Source: Pseudomonas viridiflava | Lineage (GTDB): Bacteria; Pseudomonadota; Gammaproteobacteria; Pseudomonadales; Pseudomonadaceae | Reading direction: 5' to 3' | DNA length: 64,000 nt | NCBI RefSeq assembly: GCF_900601905.1 | Contig: NZ_UWFA01000064.1 | Location: forward strand, 1-64,000 | Part shown: positions 37,869 through 47,036 of the stretch, one piece after another | How the letters are laid out: each line of letters opens with the position of its first letter | How positions within the stretch are numbered: the first letter of the stretch is position 1 | Position numbers and translations under genes: made by a program | Notes under the pieces: generated by a model | Database searches by the model: none | Told to the model about the DNA's origin: nothing | The model's input: the letters and a program-made list of their open reading frames with translations, nothing else

Positions 37869-37998
37869 AGAGCACGGCTCTTTCGGTGAAGTTCGCGCGC
37901 AGTATAACGACCGACCCTGTAGCGGCAAAGCGCTGCCTGTGCCCGATGGTCACTGAATGTGGTTAGAATGCGGTTTTTTTCCACTGCTGGGGTGTCCC

Positions 37999-39213
37999 TT
38001 GCGCGAAATCGTCCTGATCAACATCACCGGTGAAGACCGTCCTGGTCTCACTTCGGCCATCACTGGCGTGCTCGCTCAAGGTGAGGTGAATATCCTCGAC
38101 ATTGGTCAGGCGGTGATCCACGACACCTTGTCGTTCGGCATCCTGGTGGAAATTCCAGGCACTGAGCAGGGCGCCCAGGTTCTCAAAAAACTGCTGTCGA
38201 CTGCCTCAAGGCTGGATCAGCAGGTGCGCGTCACTCCGGTATCGGAAGACGATTACCAGCGCTGGGTGGAAAATCAGGGCCGGGCCCGGCACATCGTCAC
38301 GTTGTTGAGCCGCAAAGTGACCGCCGAGCAATTGCAGCGTGTGACAGCCATCACTGCTCAACATGGGCTGAACATCGACAGGATTGATCGCCTGTCTGCG
38401 CGCACGCCGCTTGATGCCCCTACTGACAGGAGCAAGGCGTGCATCGAGTTTTCCGTGCTCGGCGAGCCAGACGATGCCCAGGCGTTGCAGGCTGAGTTCC
38501 TTGGCGTGGCCCAGGAATTGAACATCGACATCGCCTTCCAGCAGGATTCGCTGTACCGCCGCAACCGGCGCCTGGCCGTGTTCGACATGGACTCGACTCT
38601 GATCGAAGCCGAGGTCATCGATGAGTTGGCCAAGGCCTATGGCGTGGGTGATCGGGTCTCGGAAATCACCGAGCGGGCGATGCGCGGCGAGCTGGATTTC
38701 CGGGCCAGCTTCAAAGAACGTATGGCCTTGCTCAAAGGGCTGGACGTCAGCGTACTCGACGAAATCGGCGCATCGCTGCGCCTGACCGAGGGCGCGGAGA
38801 ATCTGTTCGCCGAGCTCAAGCGTCTGGGCTACAAGACGGCGATTCTGTCGGGTGGCTTCACTTATTTTGCCAAGCAGATCCAGGCCAGGCTGGGCATCGA
38901 CTATGTGTTCGCCAATGAGCTGCAAGTAGTGGATGGAAAATGCACCGGTGTGGCGGTCGAGCCGATCGTCGATGCGCAACGCAAGGCCGACTTGCTGCGT
39001 GAGCTGGCGGCAAAGGAAGGCTTGAGCCTGGAGCAGACCATCGCCGTCGGTGACGGTGCCAACGACCTGCCGATGCTGGCCATCGCCGGCCTGGGCGTCG
39101 CTTTTCGCGCCAAGCCTTTGGTCAAGCAATCGGCGAAACAGGCAATCTCCACCCTGGGTCTGGATGGCGTGCTGTACCTGCTGGGCGTGCGGGATCGCGA
39201 AGGGCGCAAGTAA
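37999..39213 (+). CDS. serB: Phosphoserine phosphatase SerB
   Basis: The protein has 404 residues from a TTG start at 37999, where the protein begins REIVLINITGEDRPG as in other pseudomonads; the frame continues to an ATG at 37957 but that extension is atypical. Two ACT-like regions (1-170) precede the HAD domain: the catalytic FDMDSTLIEAE is near 195 and GDGANDLPM near 351. It removes phosphate from O-phosphoserine, the last step of serine synthesis. GGGGT lies 6 bases before the TTG. Confidence 0.93.
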   Translation: MREIVLINITGEDRPGLTSAITGVLAQGEVNILDIGQAVIHDTLSFGILVEIPGTEQGAQVLKKLLSTASRLDQQVRVTPVSEDDYQRWVENQGRARHIVTLLSRKVTAEQLQRVTAITAQHGLNIDRIDRLSARTPLDAPTDRSKACIEFSVLGEPDDAQALQAEFLGVAQELNIDIAFQQDSLYRRNRRLAVFDMDSTLIEAEVIDELAKAYGVGDRVSEITERAMRGELDFRASFKERMALLKGLDVSVLDEIGASLRLTEGAENLFAELKRLGYKTAILSGGFTYFAKQIQARLGIDYVFANELQVVDGKCTGVAVEPIVDAQRKADLLRELAAKEGLSLEQTIAVGDGANDLPMLAIAGLGVAFRAKPLVKQSAKQAISTLGLDGVLYLLGVRDREGRK

Positions 39214-39220
39214 ACATTTC

Positions 39221-39312
39221 TGTTGGAGCGAGGCTTGCCCGCGAATTCAGGTGCCGCGGTGGGTCAGATGTAGCGCGTCATCGTTTTTCGCGAGCAAGCT
39301 CGGCTCCAACAG
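39221..39312. repeat. REPIN between serB and the PilZ-like gene
   Basis: TGTTGGAGCGAGGCTTGCCC from 39221 (GGCTTGCCCGC family) pairs with a right arm of the other type, TCGCGAGCAAGCTCGGCTCC, ending at AACAG 39312. The two arms therefore come from different families. Confidence 0.82.
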
Positions 39313-39324
39313 CCACATGACTGG

Positions 39325-41109
39325 CTACAACGACGTCCACAACGAATCGAATTCCTGATCAGGCTTGGCGGTGCCGCCTTCGGAGTTGTTGGGGGCTTCG
39401 AAGGTCTCGTACTCGAACTGGTTGTAGCTGCCACTGCTGGCCCGTTGCGTGCCGAGCAGGCCGCGCAGTTGTTCGCCGGCGATGTTGATGATCACGCTGT
39501 TGCCTTCCTTGAAGGGCAGGCGCGGGGCAAGGATGGTGGCGGGCTGCTCCATGGCGCGGATCTCGGGCAGCATCAGGGCGCGCATGAACGGGCTGTTCTG
39601 CCCATCTCGCACGATCTGCAGGCCGCACGGCTGGGCAAGCGGAGCAATCAGCTCGATCCCCATCTGCGTGCCTCCAGTGCGCACCTGACGCACCCAGCGG
39701 ATTACCGCGATGCTCCAGCCCTGACCGGCGTAATCCTGAATGCCCAGCAATTCGCCTGCCTGCAGTTGCGGCGGCACTTCCTTGGGCCATGCCAGGCAAT
39801 AGCCGCCAGGGCTGTGATTGACGATCTGCAGCTCAAATGTCGGGAAGCCTTGCTGGGCGTTGGAGGCTGATTCGCCGCCGTCAGCCTCGGCTTGCTGATA
39901 CTCGATTTCTTCATACGGCAACATGTGTTCCGACGTATTGCCACGCTGGGTATCGAAGGCGTTGCCCCATGGGTCATCGGTTTTGTCGCTGACCAGTTCC
40001 AGTTTGAACTCCGCCGCCTTGGGAACCGGCAGCTGGAGCATTTCGCTGAAGGAGCGCTGGCCCGCCAAGTAGTAGTGCAGGGCGCTCATGCCGATGCAAA
40101 TCGACAGCTCGCCTTCCCCGGCAGTGCGCTGGAAGGTGCGCTCGGCAACATCGCCCCAGACCACCGCCAGATGTTGCAGAAACTCGGTGGTAAAACCCTG
40201 TGGCACCAGCAGCGGCAACTGGGAGCGCTGCTCGATGGGCGTCTCAAGGTAGCGATTGATCATCGCCGACAGCGCCTGGGTATTGATGCCCAGCAAACTG
40301 GTGTGTTGCTCTTGCGGGAACAGTGATTTGTAGAGCGGTGGTTTGTCCTGCCTGGAAGAAAGCGCAAACAGGCTGCTGTCGTCGACCGGAGATTGCAGGC
40401 GCACCAGTGGGCTCCAGGCGTCGAGCACGTCGGCGAGGCGGCCGATATTGAGCTGGCGCATCTGGTTGCAGCGTGAGCAGCCCATCATCAAGCCGATGAT
40501 GTAGGTCTGCTCGACGGTCAGTGCTCGGGTATGCCCTGCCTGCTCGTCGTTGACCGGTATATTCTGCAGCTGGTGCTGGGTGGCGATCTGATAAAGCTGA
40601 TGCAGCTCGACCCAGAGGCCGTCCTGTACCGGGCAATACAATTGAGTGGCGCGGATCAGCGGGCCGTTGAGGCAATGCACGGCACGCTGCAGGGCAGTGG
40701 TCAGCAGCGGTGCACGGTCCTTGGTCAGTCGCGCACTGATGCGCTCGACAATCAGTTTATAGCCGACGGCCAGGTGGTTTTGCAGCGCCTGACAGAGATT
40801 GGCGACCTTGCGCGGGCGTTCGTCGAGGACGACCGCCTGATTGAGAAAGTGCCGCTCAAGGTGCTTGCACACGAAATAGACTTCCGGGCGCAGCAGTTCG
40901 AGCATTTGCAGACGGTTATCGCTGGGCGTCAGCAACTGGTTGAGTTCGGTGAGACTCTGGTAAAGCTGGCGAGCGGTTTCGCCGAGGTTTGCCTTGGGCA
41001 GCGTTGATATCCAACGCTTGAGATCCTTGGGGTTGGCTTCACAGAATGTCAGGCTCGACTGCGTCGGCGTAGGAACACGCAACAACACAGGAAGGCTCAA
41101 GTTACTCAT
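39325..41109 (-). CDS. Large PilZ-like protein of unknown function
   Basis: The protein has 594 residues from the ATG at 41109. The N-terminal 400 residues are mostly helical and unrecognised, with a CSRCNQMRQLNIGRLADVL segment near 212. The C-terminal 170 residues resemble a PilZ beta-barrel: NHSPGG near 427-432 fits the (D/N)xSxxG half of the c-di-GMP motif, but I do not see the preceding RxxxR. It matches the PAO1 gene next to psd (PA4958, recalled), which some annotations call a molecular chaperone without visible reason. fimX, present between serB and this gene in PAO1, is absent here. Confidence 0.72.
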   Translation of the reverse strand: MSNLSLPVLLRVPTPTQSSLTFCEANPKDLKRWISTLPKANLGETARQLYQSLTELNQLLTPSDNRLQMLELLRPEVYFVCKHLERHFLNQAVVLDERPRKVANLCQALQNHLAVGYKLIVERISARLTKDRAPLLTTALQRAVHCLNGPLIRATQLYCPVQDGLWVELHQLYQIATQHQLQNIPVNDEQAGHTRALTVEQTYIIGLMMGCSRCNQMRQLNIGRLADVLDAWSPLVRLQSPVDDSSLFALSSRQDKPPLYKSLFPQEQHTSLLGINTQALSAMINRYLETPIEQRSQLPLLVPQGFTTEFLQHLAVVWGDVAERTFQRTAGEGELSICIGMSALHYYLAGQRSFSEMLQLPVPKAAEFKLELVSDKTDDPWGNAFDTQRGNTSEHMLPYEEIEYQQAEADGGESASNAQQGFPTFELQIVNHSPGGYCLAWPKEVPPQLQAGELLGIQDYAGQGWSIAVIRWVRQVRTGGTQMGIELIAPLAQPCGLQIVRDGQNSPFMRALMLPEIRAMEQPATILAPRLPFKEGNSVIINIAGEQLRGLLGTQRASSGSYNQFEYETFEAPNNSEGGTAKPDQEFDSLWTSL

Positions 41110-41338
41110 GTGACAGGCTGACTCCAACTACTACCAACATAGGCCCGAACGGCTGCCTTGAATGACGCACTCATAACACTGGCCCATTACAGGAGGTGGT
41201 ACCTGCGTCAATGCAAGGTGAATTTTCTACCGCGCCGATGGCTGGACTGTAACAGCATCGGCCCCTCGCCGCAGCCTTGGAGGGACGCACTGGCCTGCCT
41301 AAGCGGACAGATGGACGCCTCTGCGGCTGTTGCAGAGC

Positions 41339-41369
41339 TGCAATAGTGGCACGGCGTGCCACTATTGCA
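41339..41369. repeat. 31-base perfect palindrome after psd
   Basis: TGCAATAGTGGCACG and its exact reverse complement flank a single G at 41354. It begins 7 bases past the psd stop on the minus strand. No T-run follows on the minus strand, so termination is uncertain; the remainder of the 266-base gap (41110-41375) shows no clear gene. Confidence 0.85.
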
Positions 41370-41375
41370 ACTTTC

Positions 41376-42239
41376 TCAGGCTTCGACTGGCATCGCCAAA
41401 GCCTGGCCCATGCGTACCGGTGAAGTGGCGGCGAGCTGTTCAGCCCACTTCACCTGGTTCGGACCAAACAGAACGATTGCTGTTGAGCCTAGCTTGAAGC
41501 GACCCATCTCAGCGCCTTTTTCAAGGTGGATCGGCGCACGTGCGGCTTCATCGTAGCGGAAGGTTTTGAGCTGACGTTTCGGCGGTGTCACCAACCCGGC
41601 CCAGACCGTTTCGATGGACGCCACGATCATTGCGCCAACCAGCACCACGGCCATTGGGCCGCGCTCGGTGTCGAACACACAGACCGCACGTTCATTCTGC
41701 GCGAACAGCTCGGGGACGTTTTGCGCAGTGGTCTGGTTGACCGAGAAAATCCGCCCAGGCACGTAAACCATTTCCCGCAGGGTACCGGCCAGCGGCATGT
41801 GCACGCGGTGGTAGTCCTTGGGTGACAGGTAAACCGTGGCGAATTCGCCACCCATGAACGGCGCAGCCAGCGCGGCGTCACCGCCGAGCAGCTCAAGGAC
41901 GCTGAAGCTGTGGCCTTTGGCCTGGAAGATGCGCCCCTGTTCGATCGGGCCCAGCTGGCTGATCGCGCCGTCTGCCGGGGACAGAATCGCGCCAGGGGTT
42001 TCGTCCAGCGGACGTGCGCCGGGTTTCAGGGCACGGGTGAAAAAGGCATTGAAATGCTCGTACGCGGCCAGGTCTTCAACCAGTGCCTGAGACATGTCGA
42101 CCTGGTAGCGACGCGCAAACCAGGCGGTAAAGGCATTCTTGAACCAGCGCACGCGGCATTCGGCCACGCAACCTGCCAGACGCGACAGAAGGTGGTGTGG
42201 CAGCAAATACTGGCTGAGGATAAACAGACGCTCTTTCAT
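41376..42239 (-). CDS. psd: Phosphatidylserine decarboxylase proenzyme
   Basis: The protein has 287 residues from the ATG at 42239 (AGGAA 7 bases upstream). The self-cleavage motif LGST occurs near 249, where the serine becomes the pyruvoyl group of the alpha chain. The [19 protein letters not shown] segment near 145 is family-typical. It makes phosphatidylethanolamine from phosphatidylserine at the inner membrane. It is followed by a large palindrome and preceded on its strand by rhdA, 39 bases away. Confidence 0.96.
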   Translation of the reverse strand: MKERLFILSQYLLPHHLLSRLAGCVAECRVRWFKNAFTAWFARRYQVDMSQALVEDLAAYEHFNAFFTRALKPGARPLDETPGAILSPADGAISQLGPIEQGRIFQAKGHSFSVLELLGGDAALAAPFMGGEFATVYLSPKDYHRVHMPLAGTLREMVYVPGRIFSVNQTTAQNVPELFAQNERAVCVFDTERGPMAVVLVGAMIVASIETVWAGLVTPPKRQLKTFRYDEAARAPIHLEKGAEMGRFKLGSTAIVLFGPNQVKWAEQLAATSPVRMGQALAMPVEA

Positions 42240-42278
42240 CAATATTCCTAAACGTTTCTTAATAAGTGTGCCGGCCAA

Positions 42279-43094
42279 TCAACGCTCTACAGGGGTGTCC
42301 GAATGGTTGCCCCATTCGCCCCATGAGCCTGCGTAGCCTTTGACGCGCGGGTAACCCAGCGCCTTTGCGACCAGGTAGGTGAAGCCCGAGCGGTGGTGAG
42401 TCTGGCAATGGGTGATGATTTCCTTGTCGGCGGTGATGCCCAGGCCCGTCAGGATTTCACCGATGTCTTCACGGATACGCAGGTTGCGTGCCGGATCCAT
42501 GCCACCGGTCCATTCGAAATTGACCGCGCCCGGGATGTGTCCGGCTTTGGCCGCGAGTACTTTTTCGCCCGAATATTCGGTCGGGCCACGAGCGTCCCAG
42601 ATTGCCAGATCATCAGCGCCGAGGCGACTTTGCAGGTATTCGCGAGTAGCCGTCGGCTCCGGGTGCAGCGTTAGCGTCACAGGCGCCCCGGCAGCAGCGG
42701 GAACCTCAGTGGACAGGGGCAAATCAGCCGCCTGCCAGGCCAGCAGACCCCCATCGACGTAGTGGTAGCCGGTGTGTCCGATAACATCCAGTAACCAAAT
42801 AAAACGCCCGGCCCAGCCGCCGCCTTCGTCGTCATAGACCACGTACACCGCTTCGGGGTTGTGGCCGAGTTCGCCAAACAGTGCTTCGAGGTCTGCTTTG
42901 CCAGGCAACAGACCGGGTGCGGGAGGCAGCCCCAGTTGCGTGCGCTTGGGGTCGACAAAATGTGCGCCGGGGATGTGTCCGGCGTCGTAGCGGGCGCGGC
43001 TGGTCAGATCCACGAGGATCAATTGCGGCGACTCAAGACGATCCTTGAGGTCCTGTGGCTCGATAACCAGCGGCAGGCCGGAGAAGACGGACAT
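42279..43094 (-). CDS. rhdA: Thiosulfate sulfurtransferase (rhodanese) RhdA
   Basis: The protein has 271 residues in two rhodanese domains (about 1-145 and 150-271). The active-site loop CQTHHRS near 230 is the characteristic RhdA form known from Azotobacter and Pseudomonas, in place of CRxGxx[R/T]. It transfers sulfur from thiosulfate to cyanide or other acceptors. GGAGG lies 6 bases before the ATG. Confidence 0.95.
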   Translation of the reverse strand: MSVFSGLPLVIEPQDLKDRLESPQLILVDLTSRARYDAGHIPGAHFVDPKRTQLGLPPAPGLLPGKADLEALFGELGHNPEAVYVVYDDEGGGWAGRFIWLLDVIGHTGYHYVDGGLLAWQAADLPLSTEVPAAAGAPVTLTLHPEPTATREYLQSRLGADDLAIWDARGPTEYSGEKVLAAKAGHIPGAVNFEWTGGMDPARNLRIREDIGEILTGLGITADKEIITHCQTHHRSGFTYLVAKALGYPRVKGYAGSWGEWGNHSDTPVER

Positions 43095-43135
43095 GTGCAG
43101 CCTCCAATAAAAAGTGGCGAATTGTAGCCCAGCTG

Positions 43136-44671
43136 TCAGGCTTTGCGACCACTAAAGCTGGTCAGCGCGCGCTCGACGCATTGGCAGGTCTTGCCGAAAG
43201 CCTGCACCGAGGTTTCCGAAAGAGGTCCGCCACCCTGATCGGCAATCACCAGCATCAACACCTTGCTGTTGCTGCTCAGGGATCGGATCAACCAGTGTTT
43301 GCCCGGGAACAATGCTTTGAGATTGCCCGGTAAAAGCGCCGAGAACTGTTCGATATTGGCGGGGGTCATGCGCAGTTGCGTCGGCTGAGTCAGCAAGCGC
43401 TGCAGCACGGTGCTTTCCTTTATGGACAGCGTCAGCGTTGCGGCTTCACTTCGCAGGCCTGCGATCTGGTGAACCCGCAGCAGGGTTGCAGTCTTGTCGA
43501 GCATCAGCAGCATGACCCGTTCCATGCCGCACGCGACCAGCGCGTCGCGGGCGGTGGTGGTCAAGTGCATGGCGTTGCTGAAGGGCGAAGGGTCCATCAA
43601 CAGTTCGGCACAGTGCTTGCGCCAGTTTTGCAGGAGTTCCGGAGACGGTGGGGCAGCGGCCTTGAGTTTGCTGTGAATCCGGCGGGTCGCCCAGGGCCAG
43701 AGCAAGGCTTCGGCGGGATGCCACAAACCGTGGTCGATATGCTGTCGAGCGCTCGCCACGGCATTCTGGTGCGCCTGTTGCTGCACGCTGTCCATGCTTT
43801 GTTGCAGGTACAGGCTGGTCAGCAGTTCCCAGCGCAGGCAATGCGGGCTGTCCCAGGCCTGTTGCGCCGACAACGCCAGGCCATTGCCCAGCAGCACGGT
43901 ATTGGCTGGCTGATTGAGCCAGCGGCGCAGGTTCGGGTCGGCATCCATCAATTGCTGTTGCTGCAACGGGTCGTCGTTACCCCTGGCGATGTGCAGCGCC
44001 TTGACCAGTTGGCGGCGTTCACTCATCAGTAATTTGTAACCTTGAGTTACCCAGACCGGCAGGCGCCACAAGGTCGCAAGCTCGAAACAGAGCTGCAGAA
44101 GGCTGACGCCGAACAGTTGCTGCTCGACCTTTCTGGCTGACTCGCCCTTGTGGATAACACGTAATTCCCACTCGTCCAGCAGCTTTGGATGCACCAGCGC
44201 CATGGGCCAGAGTGGCGACAGAAACAGCAGGCTGCCCAGATGGATGTCCTGCCACAGCCGCGCAAGTCGGCTGGCAAACAAGCCATTGGCCTGCTGACTG
44301 GCATGCTGACTGATCAGCAATAACTGGCGAAAGGTGGCGGGAATTTTTGCCGTTTCCAGGGCAGGCAATCTGTTGAGCAATACCTCGGTACGCGCCAGTC
44401 CCAGTCGGGTGATGGCCACTTCCAGACTCTCGGCGGGTTCGCTCAGGCCGGTGCTCTGGTGGTTGGCCTCGCGCATCACACTGAGCACCAGTGCCGGGCT
44501 GTCCTGCATCAAATCCGCTATTTCCCGCAACGACCGGCGGCTGTCATTCAGCGCACTGCGAACCTTGGCATGACTGATCGCCGGCACCGGCAGCGCAATG
44601 CTGTCCAGCTGCTTGAGCCAGCCATCAAGGGTTTTCGGAACGGCAAGTGGTGTCGAGGTTTCTGGAAGCAT
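43136..44671 (-). CDS. HDOD domain-containing protein
   Basis: The protein has 511 residues. The N-terminal 200 residues follow the HDOD pattern (ALPVPAISHAKVRSALNDSRRSLREIADLMQDSPALVLSVMREAN). The rest is helical, ending in a GAF-like region (about 370-500: RVHQIAGLRSEAATLTLSIKES, HWLIRSLSSNSKVLMLVIADQGG). HDOD proteins are catalytically inactive HD relatives used in signalling. Its place beside motAB suggests a link to motility or c-di-GMP control, but nothing in it proves that. The ribosome site is weak. Confidence 0.85.
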   Translation of the reverse strand: MLPETSTPLAVPKTLDGWLKQLDSIALPVPAISHAKVRSALNDSRRSLREIADLMQDSPALVLSVMREANHQSTGLSEPAESLEVAITRLGLARTEVLLNRLPALETAKIPATFRQLLLISQHASQQANGLFASRLARLWQDIHLGSLLFLSPLWPMALVHPKLLDEWELRVIHKGESARKVEQQLFGVSLLQLCFELATLWRLPVWVTQGYKLLMSERRQLVKALHIARGNDDPLQQQQLMDADPNLRRWLNQPANTVLLGNGLALSAQQAWDSPHCLRWELLTSLYLQQSMDSVQQQAHQNAVASARQHIDHGLWHPAEALLWPWATRRIHSKLKAAAPPSPELLQNWRKHCAELLMDPSPFSNAMHLTTTARDALVACGMERVMLLMLDKTATLLRVHQIAGLRSEAATLTLSIKESTVLQRLLTQPTQLRMTPANIEQFSALLPGNLKALFPGKHWLIRSLSSNSKVLMLVIADQGGGPLSETSVQAFGKTCQCVERALTSFSGRKA

Positions 44672-44800
44672 GCATCAGGCCCGTGCGACTGAATATTTTA
44701 GGCAGTGGGTACTGCGAAACTAACGTACAGAACTACGCGGCTTTGACACCCGGTTGAGGGCACCCGTTCATGGGGTAACTGGCTTTTAAGATTTTCTGCC

Positions 44801-44827
44801 TATAGTCTGGCCCACATATGCCGATAA
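44801..44827 (+). promoter_or_regulatory. FliA (sigma-28) promoter of motAB
   Basis: TATAGTCT (44801-44808), exactly 11 bases, then GCCGATAA (44820-44827). The second half is a perfect sigma-28 -10 box and the first matches TAAAGTTT at 6 of 8 positions. It lies 67 bases upstream of the motA start in the 223-base gap, whose remaining sequence shows nothing else. Confidence 0.88.
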
Positions 44828-44894
44828 GTAGAAGAAGAGTTTCAAGAACTTCCGCACACGTCCCTGAACCCGACTCAGTAAGTACTTTCTACCT

Positions 44895-45746
44895 ATGGCT
44901 AAAATTATCGGCATCATCGTGGTTTTCGCGAGCGTGCTCGCAGGCTACGTCCTCTCCCACGGCAAAATTGCCGCGCTGATCCAGCCTTTCGAGGTGTTGA
45001 TCATCGGTGGTGCGGCACTGGGCGCGTTCCTGCAGGCCAACCCTGGCTACATGACCATGCACGTGATGAAGAAGTCGTTGAAGATGTTCGGCACTCGTTT
45101 CACGCATGCGTTTTATCTGGAAGTGCTGGGCCTGGTTTACGAAATCCTCAACAAGAGCCGTCGTGAGGGCATGATGGCGATCGAAGGGGACATCGAGGAC
45201 GCGTCGGCCAGCCCGATCTTCGCCAAGTATCCCGGGGTTCTGAAAGACGAGCGGATGACCGCTTACATCTGTGATTACCTGCGCATCATGTCGTCCGGCA
45301 ACATGGCTCCCCACGAGCTTGAAGGGCTGTTCGACATGGAGCTGCAAAGCATCAAGGAAGAACTGGGCCATCCGTCCCACGCCGTTACCGGTATCGCTGA
45401 CGGTATGCCCGGTTTCGGTATTGTCGCGGCGGTACTCGGCATCGTGGTGACCATGGCGTCCCTGGGTGACGGCGACAAAGCTGCCATCGGTAACCACGTA
45501 GGTGCGGCACTGGTGGGTACCTTCTTCGGTATTCTCGCGGCGTATGGTTTCTTCGGCCCGCTGGCCACTTCCCTGGCTCACGATGCCAAGGAAGAGCTCA
45601 ACGTCTACGAAGCCATCAAGGCGTCGCTGGTTGCATCGGCCTCCGGCATGCCGCCTTCGCTGGCCGTCGAGTTCGGCCGCAAGGTTCTCTATCCTGCGCA
45701 TCGGCCCAGCTTCAGCGAGCTGGAGCAAGCGGTTCGCGGTCGCTGA
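44895..45746 (+). CDS. motA: Flagellar motor stator protein MotA
   Basis: The protein has 283 residues with four membrane helices: two near the N-terminus (4-20, 33-50) and two after the large cytoplasmic loop (about 170-190 and 200-222). The prolines and glycines of PGFGIVAAVLGIVVTMASLGD near 174 are conserved stator residues. With MotB it forms the proton-driven stator around the flagellar rotor. There is no obvious Shine-Dalgarno before the ATG. It is transcribed from the FliA promoter upstream. Confidence 0.96.
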   Translation: MAKIIGIIVVFASVLAGYVLSHGKIAALIQPFEVLIIGGAALGAFLQANPGYMTMHVMKKSLKMFGTRFTHAFYLEVLGLVYEILNKSRREGMMAIEGDIEDASASPIFAKYPGVLKDERMTAYICDYLRIMSSGNMAPHELEGLFDMELQSIKEELGHPSHAVTGIADGMPGFGIVAAVLGIVVTMASLGDGDKAAIGNHVGAALVGTFFGILAAYGFFGPLATSLAHDAKEELNVYEAIKASLVASASGMPPSLAVEFGRKVLYPAHRPSFSELEQAVRGR

Positions 45747-45749
45747 GTC

Positions 45750-46754
45750 ATGGAAAATAATCAGCCGATAATCATCAAGCGCGTCAAGCGCTATGAAGGC
45801 GGTCACCACGGCGGCGCATGGAAAATCGCCTTTGCCGACTTCGCGACCGCCATGATGGCTTTCTTTCTGGTGCTGTGGTTGATGTCCTCAGCCACGCCGG
45901 AACAGTTGATCGCCATTGCCGGTTACTTCAAGGACCCGGTCGGGTTCTCGGACAGCGGCTCGCCTTATGTGATTGACCTGGGCGGCTCACCGGAAATGTC
46001 GCCTGACCAGACGCTTAACCCGGAGGTCAAATCCACGCCGACGCCGGATAACGTGCCGATCGAATCCGAAACTGCAGAAGCCAAGGCCGAAGAGGTTGAG
46101 CAGGAGCGTCTGGAATTGCTGCTGCAGGAGCTGCAGAACAAGGTCAACGAAAACCCGGATCTGCAGAAATTCAAGGATCAAATCCACTTCGAGATCACTC
46201 AGGACGGCCTGCGCATCCAGATTACCGATGCGGACAACCGGCCGATGTTCGACCTGGGCAGCGCCAGGCTCAAGCCGTATTTCGAGGACATTCTGCTGGC
46301 CATGGCCGACACCATCAAAGCGGTGCCGAACAAGGTCAGCATCAGCGGCCATACCGATGGCAAACCTTATGTAGGCAATGGTGAGTTCGGTAACTGGGAA
46401 CTGTCGGCCAACCGGGCCAACTCGGCGCGTCGGGCGCTGGTTGCCGGTACTTATCCGGAAAACCAGGTTGCACGGGTGGTGGGTTATGCGTCGTCGATGT
46501 TGTTTGATCGCGATCATCCGCAAAACCCGATCAACCGCCGCATCGACATCGTGGTCCTGACCAAGAAGGCCTTGCAGCGTATCGAGGGTTCGCAGAGCAG
46601 CAACGGTATTCAGAACACCGCGCCAGCGGCACCGGTCAATCCAAGAATCCAGCCGCCGGATGACCCGCAGGCTTATGCCCAGCCGCATGAAATCCGGCAG
46701 AAGATGAACCTGTTCGAAGACGGCACCATCAAGATGCAAGAGACGAAGAACTGA
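45750..46754 (+). CDS. motB: Flagellar motor stator protein MotB
   Basis: The protein has 334 residues. The single N-terminal helix carries the proton-binding aspartate in ADFATAMMAFFLVLWLMSSA (Asp near 29). The OmpA-like peptidoglycan-binding domain spans about 155-275, with the signature SISGHTDGKPY near 199 and ELSANRANSARRAL. The C-terminal tail is proline-rich and low-complexity. It starts 3 bases after motA and is followed by a terminator. Confidence 0.96.
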   Translation: MENNQPIIIKRVKRYEGGHHGGAWKIAFADFATAMMAFFLVLWLMSSATPEQLIAIAGYFKDPVGFSDSGSPYVIDLGGSPEMSPDQTLNPEVKSTPTPDNVPIESETAEAKAEEVEQERLELLLQELQNKVNENPDLQKFKDQIHFEITQDGLRIQITDADNRPMFDLGSARLKPYFEDILLAMADTIKAVPNKVSISGHTDGKPYVGNGEFGNWELSANRANSARRALVAGTYPENQVARVVGYASSMLFDRDHPQNPINRRIDIVVLTKKALQRIEGSQSSNGIQNTAPAAPVNPRIQPPDDPQAYAQPHEIRQKMNLFEDGTIKMQETKN

Positions 46755-46791
46755 CGTGTAGGACCGGCTTTAGCCGGGAAGCTATAAAAAC

Positions 46792-46826
46792 AAAAAGCCC
46801 GGGCTTGTGAGAGTCCGGGCTTTTTT
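46792..46826 (+). terminator. Rho-independent terminator after motB
   Basis: AAAAAGCCCGG and CCGGGCTTTTTT form an 11-base stem around a 12-base loop, working in both directions. A single GGACCGGCTTTAGCCGGGAA half-element precedes it at 46761. Confidence 0.9.
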
Positions 46827-46847
46827 GTGTTCAACCTTAATTTGAGG

Positions 46848-46942
46848 CTGTGGGAGCGAGCTTGCTCGCGAAGGCGATGTCTCGGCCGCAGCAAACACGT
46901 CAGAAGTACTGGCCTCTTCGCGAGCAAGCTCGCTCCCACAGG
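46848..46942. repeat. REPIN between motB and rsgA
   Basis: CTGTGGGAGCGAGCTTGCTC at 46848 and a nearly perfect inverted arm ending GCTCCCACAGG at 46942. A further single arm (TGTAGAAGCGAGCTTGTTCG) follows at 46957. Together with the terminator this fills the 282-base gap between converging genes. Confidence 0.9.
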
Positions 46943-47036
46943 GATTCCCTGAGCCCTGTAGAAGCGAGCTTGTTCGAGAGGCGGCGTATCTGACACGCCG
47001 CCTCGCCACAAGTTGGCTCCTACCGGTTGGGTGCGG

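Noticed and set aside
41158..41346. Small plus-strand frame of 62 codons before psd
   Set aside because: No ribosome site, no recognisable features, and it runs into the palindrome.
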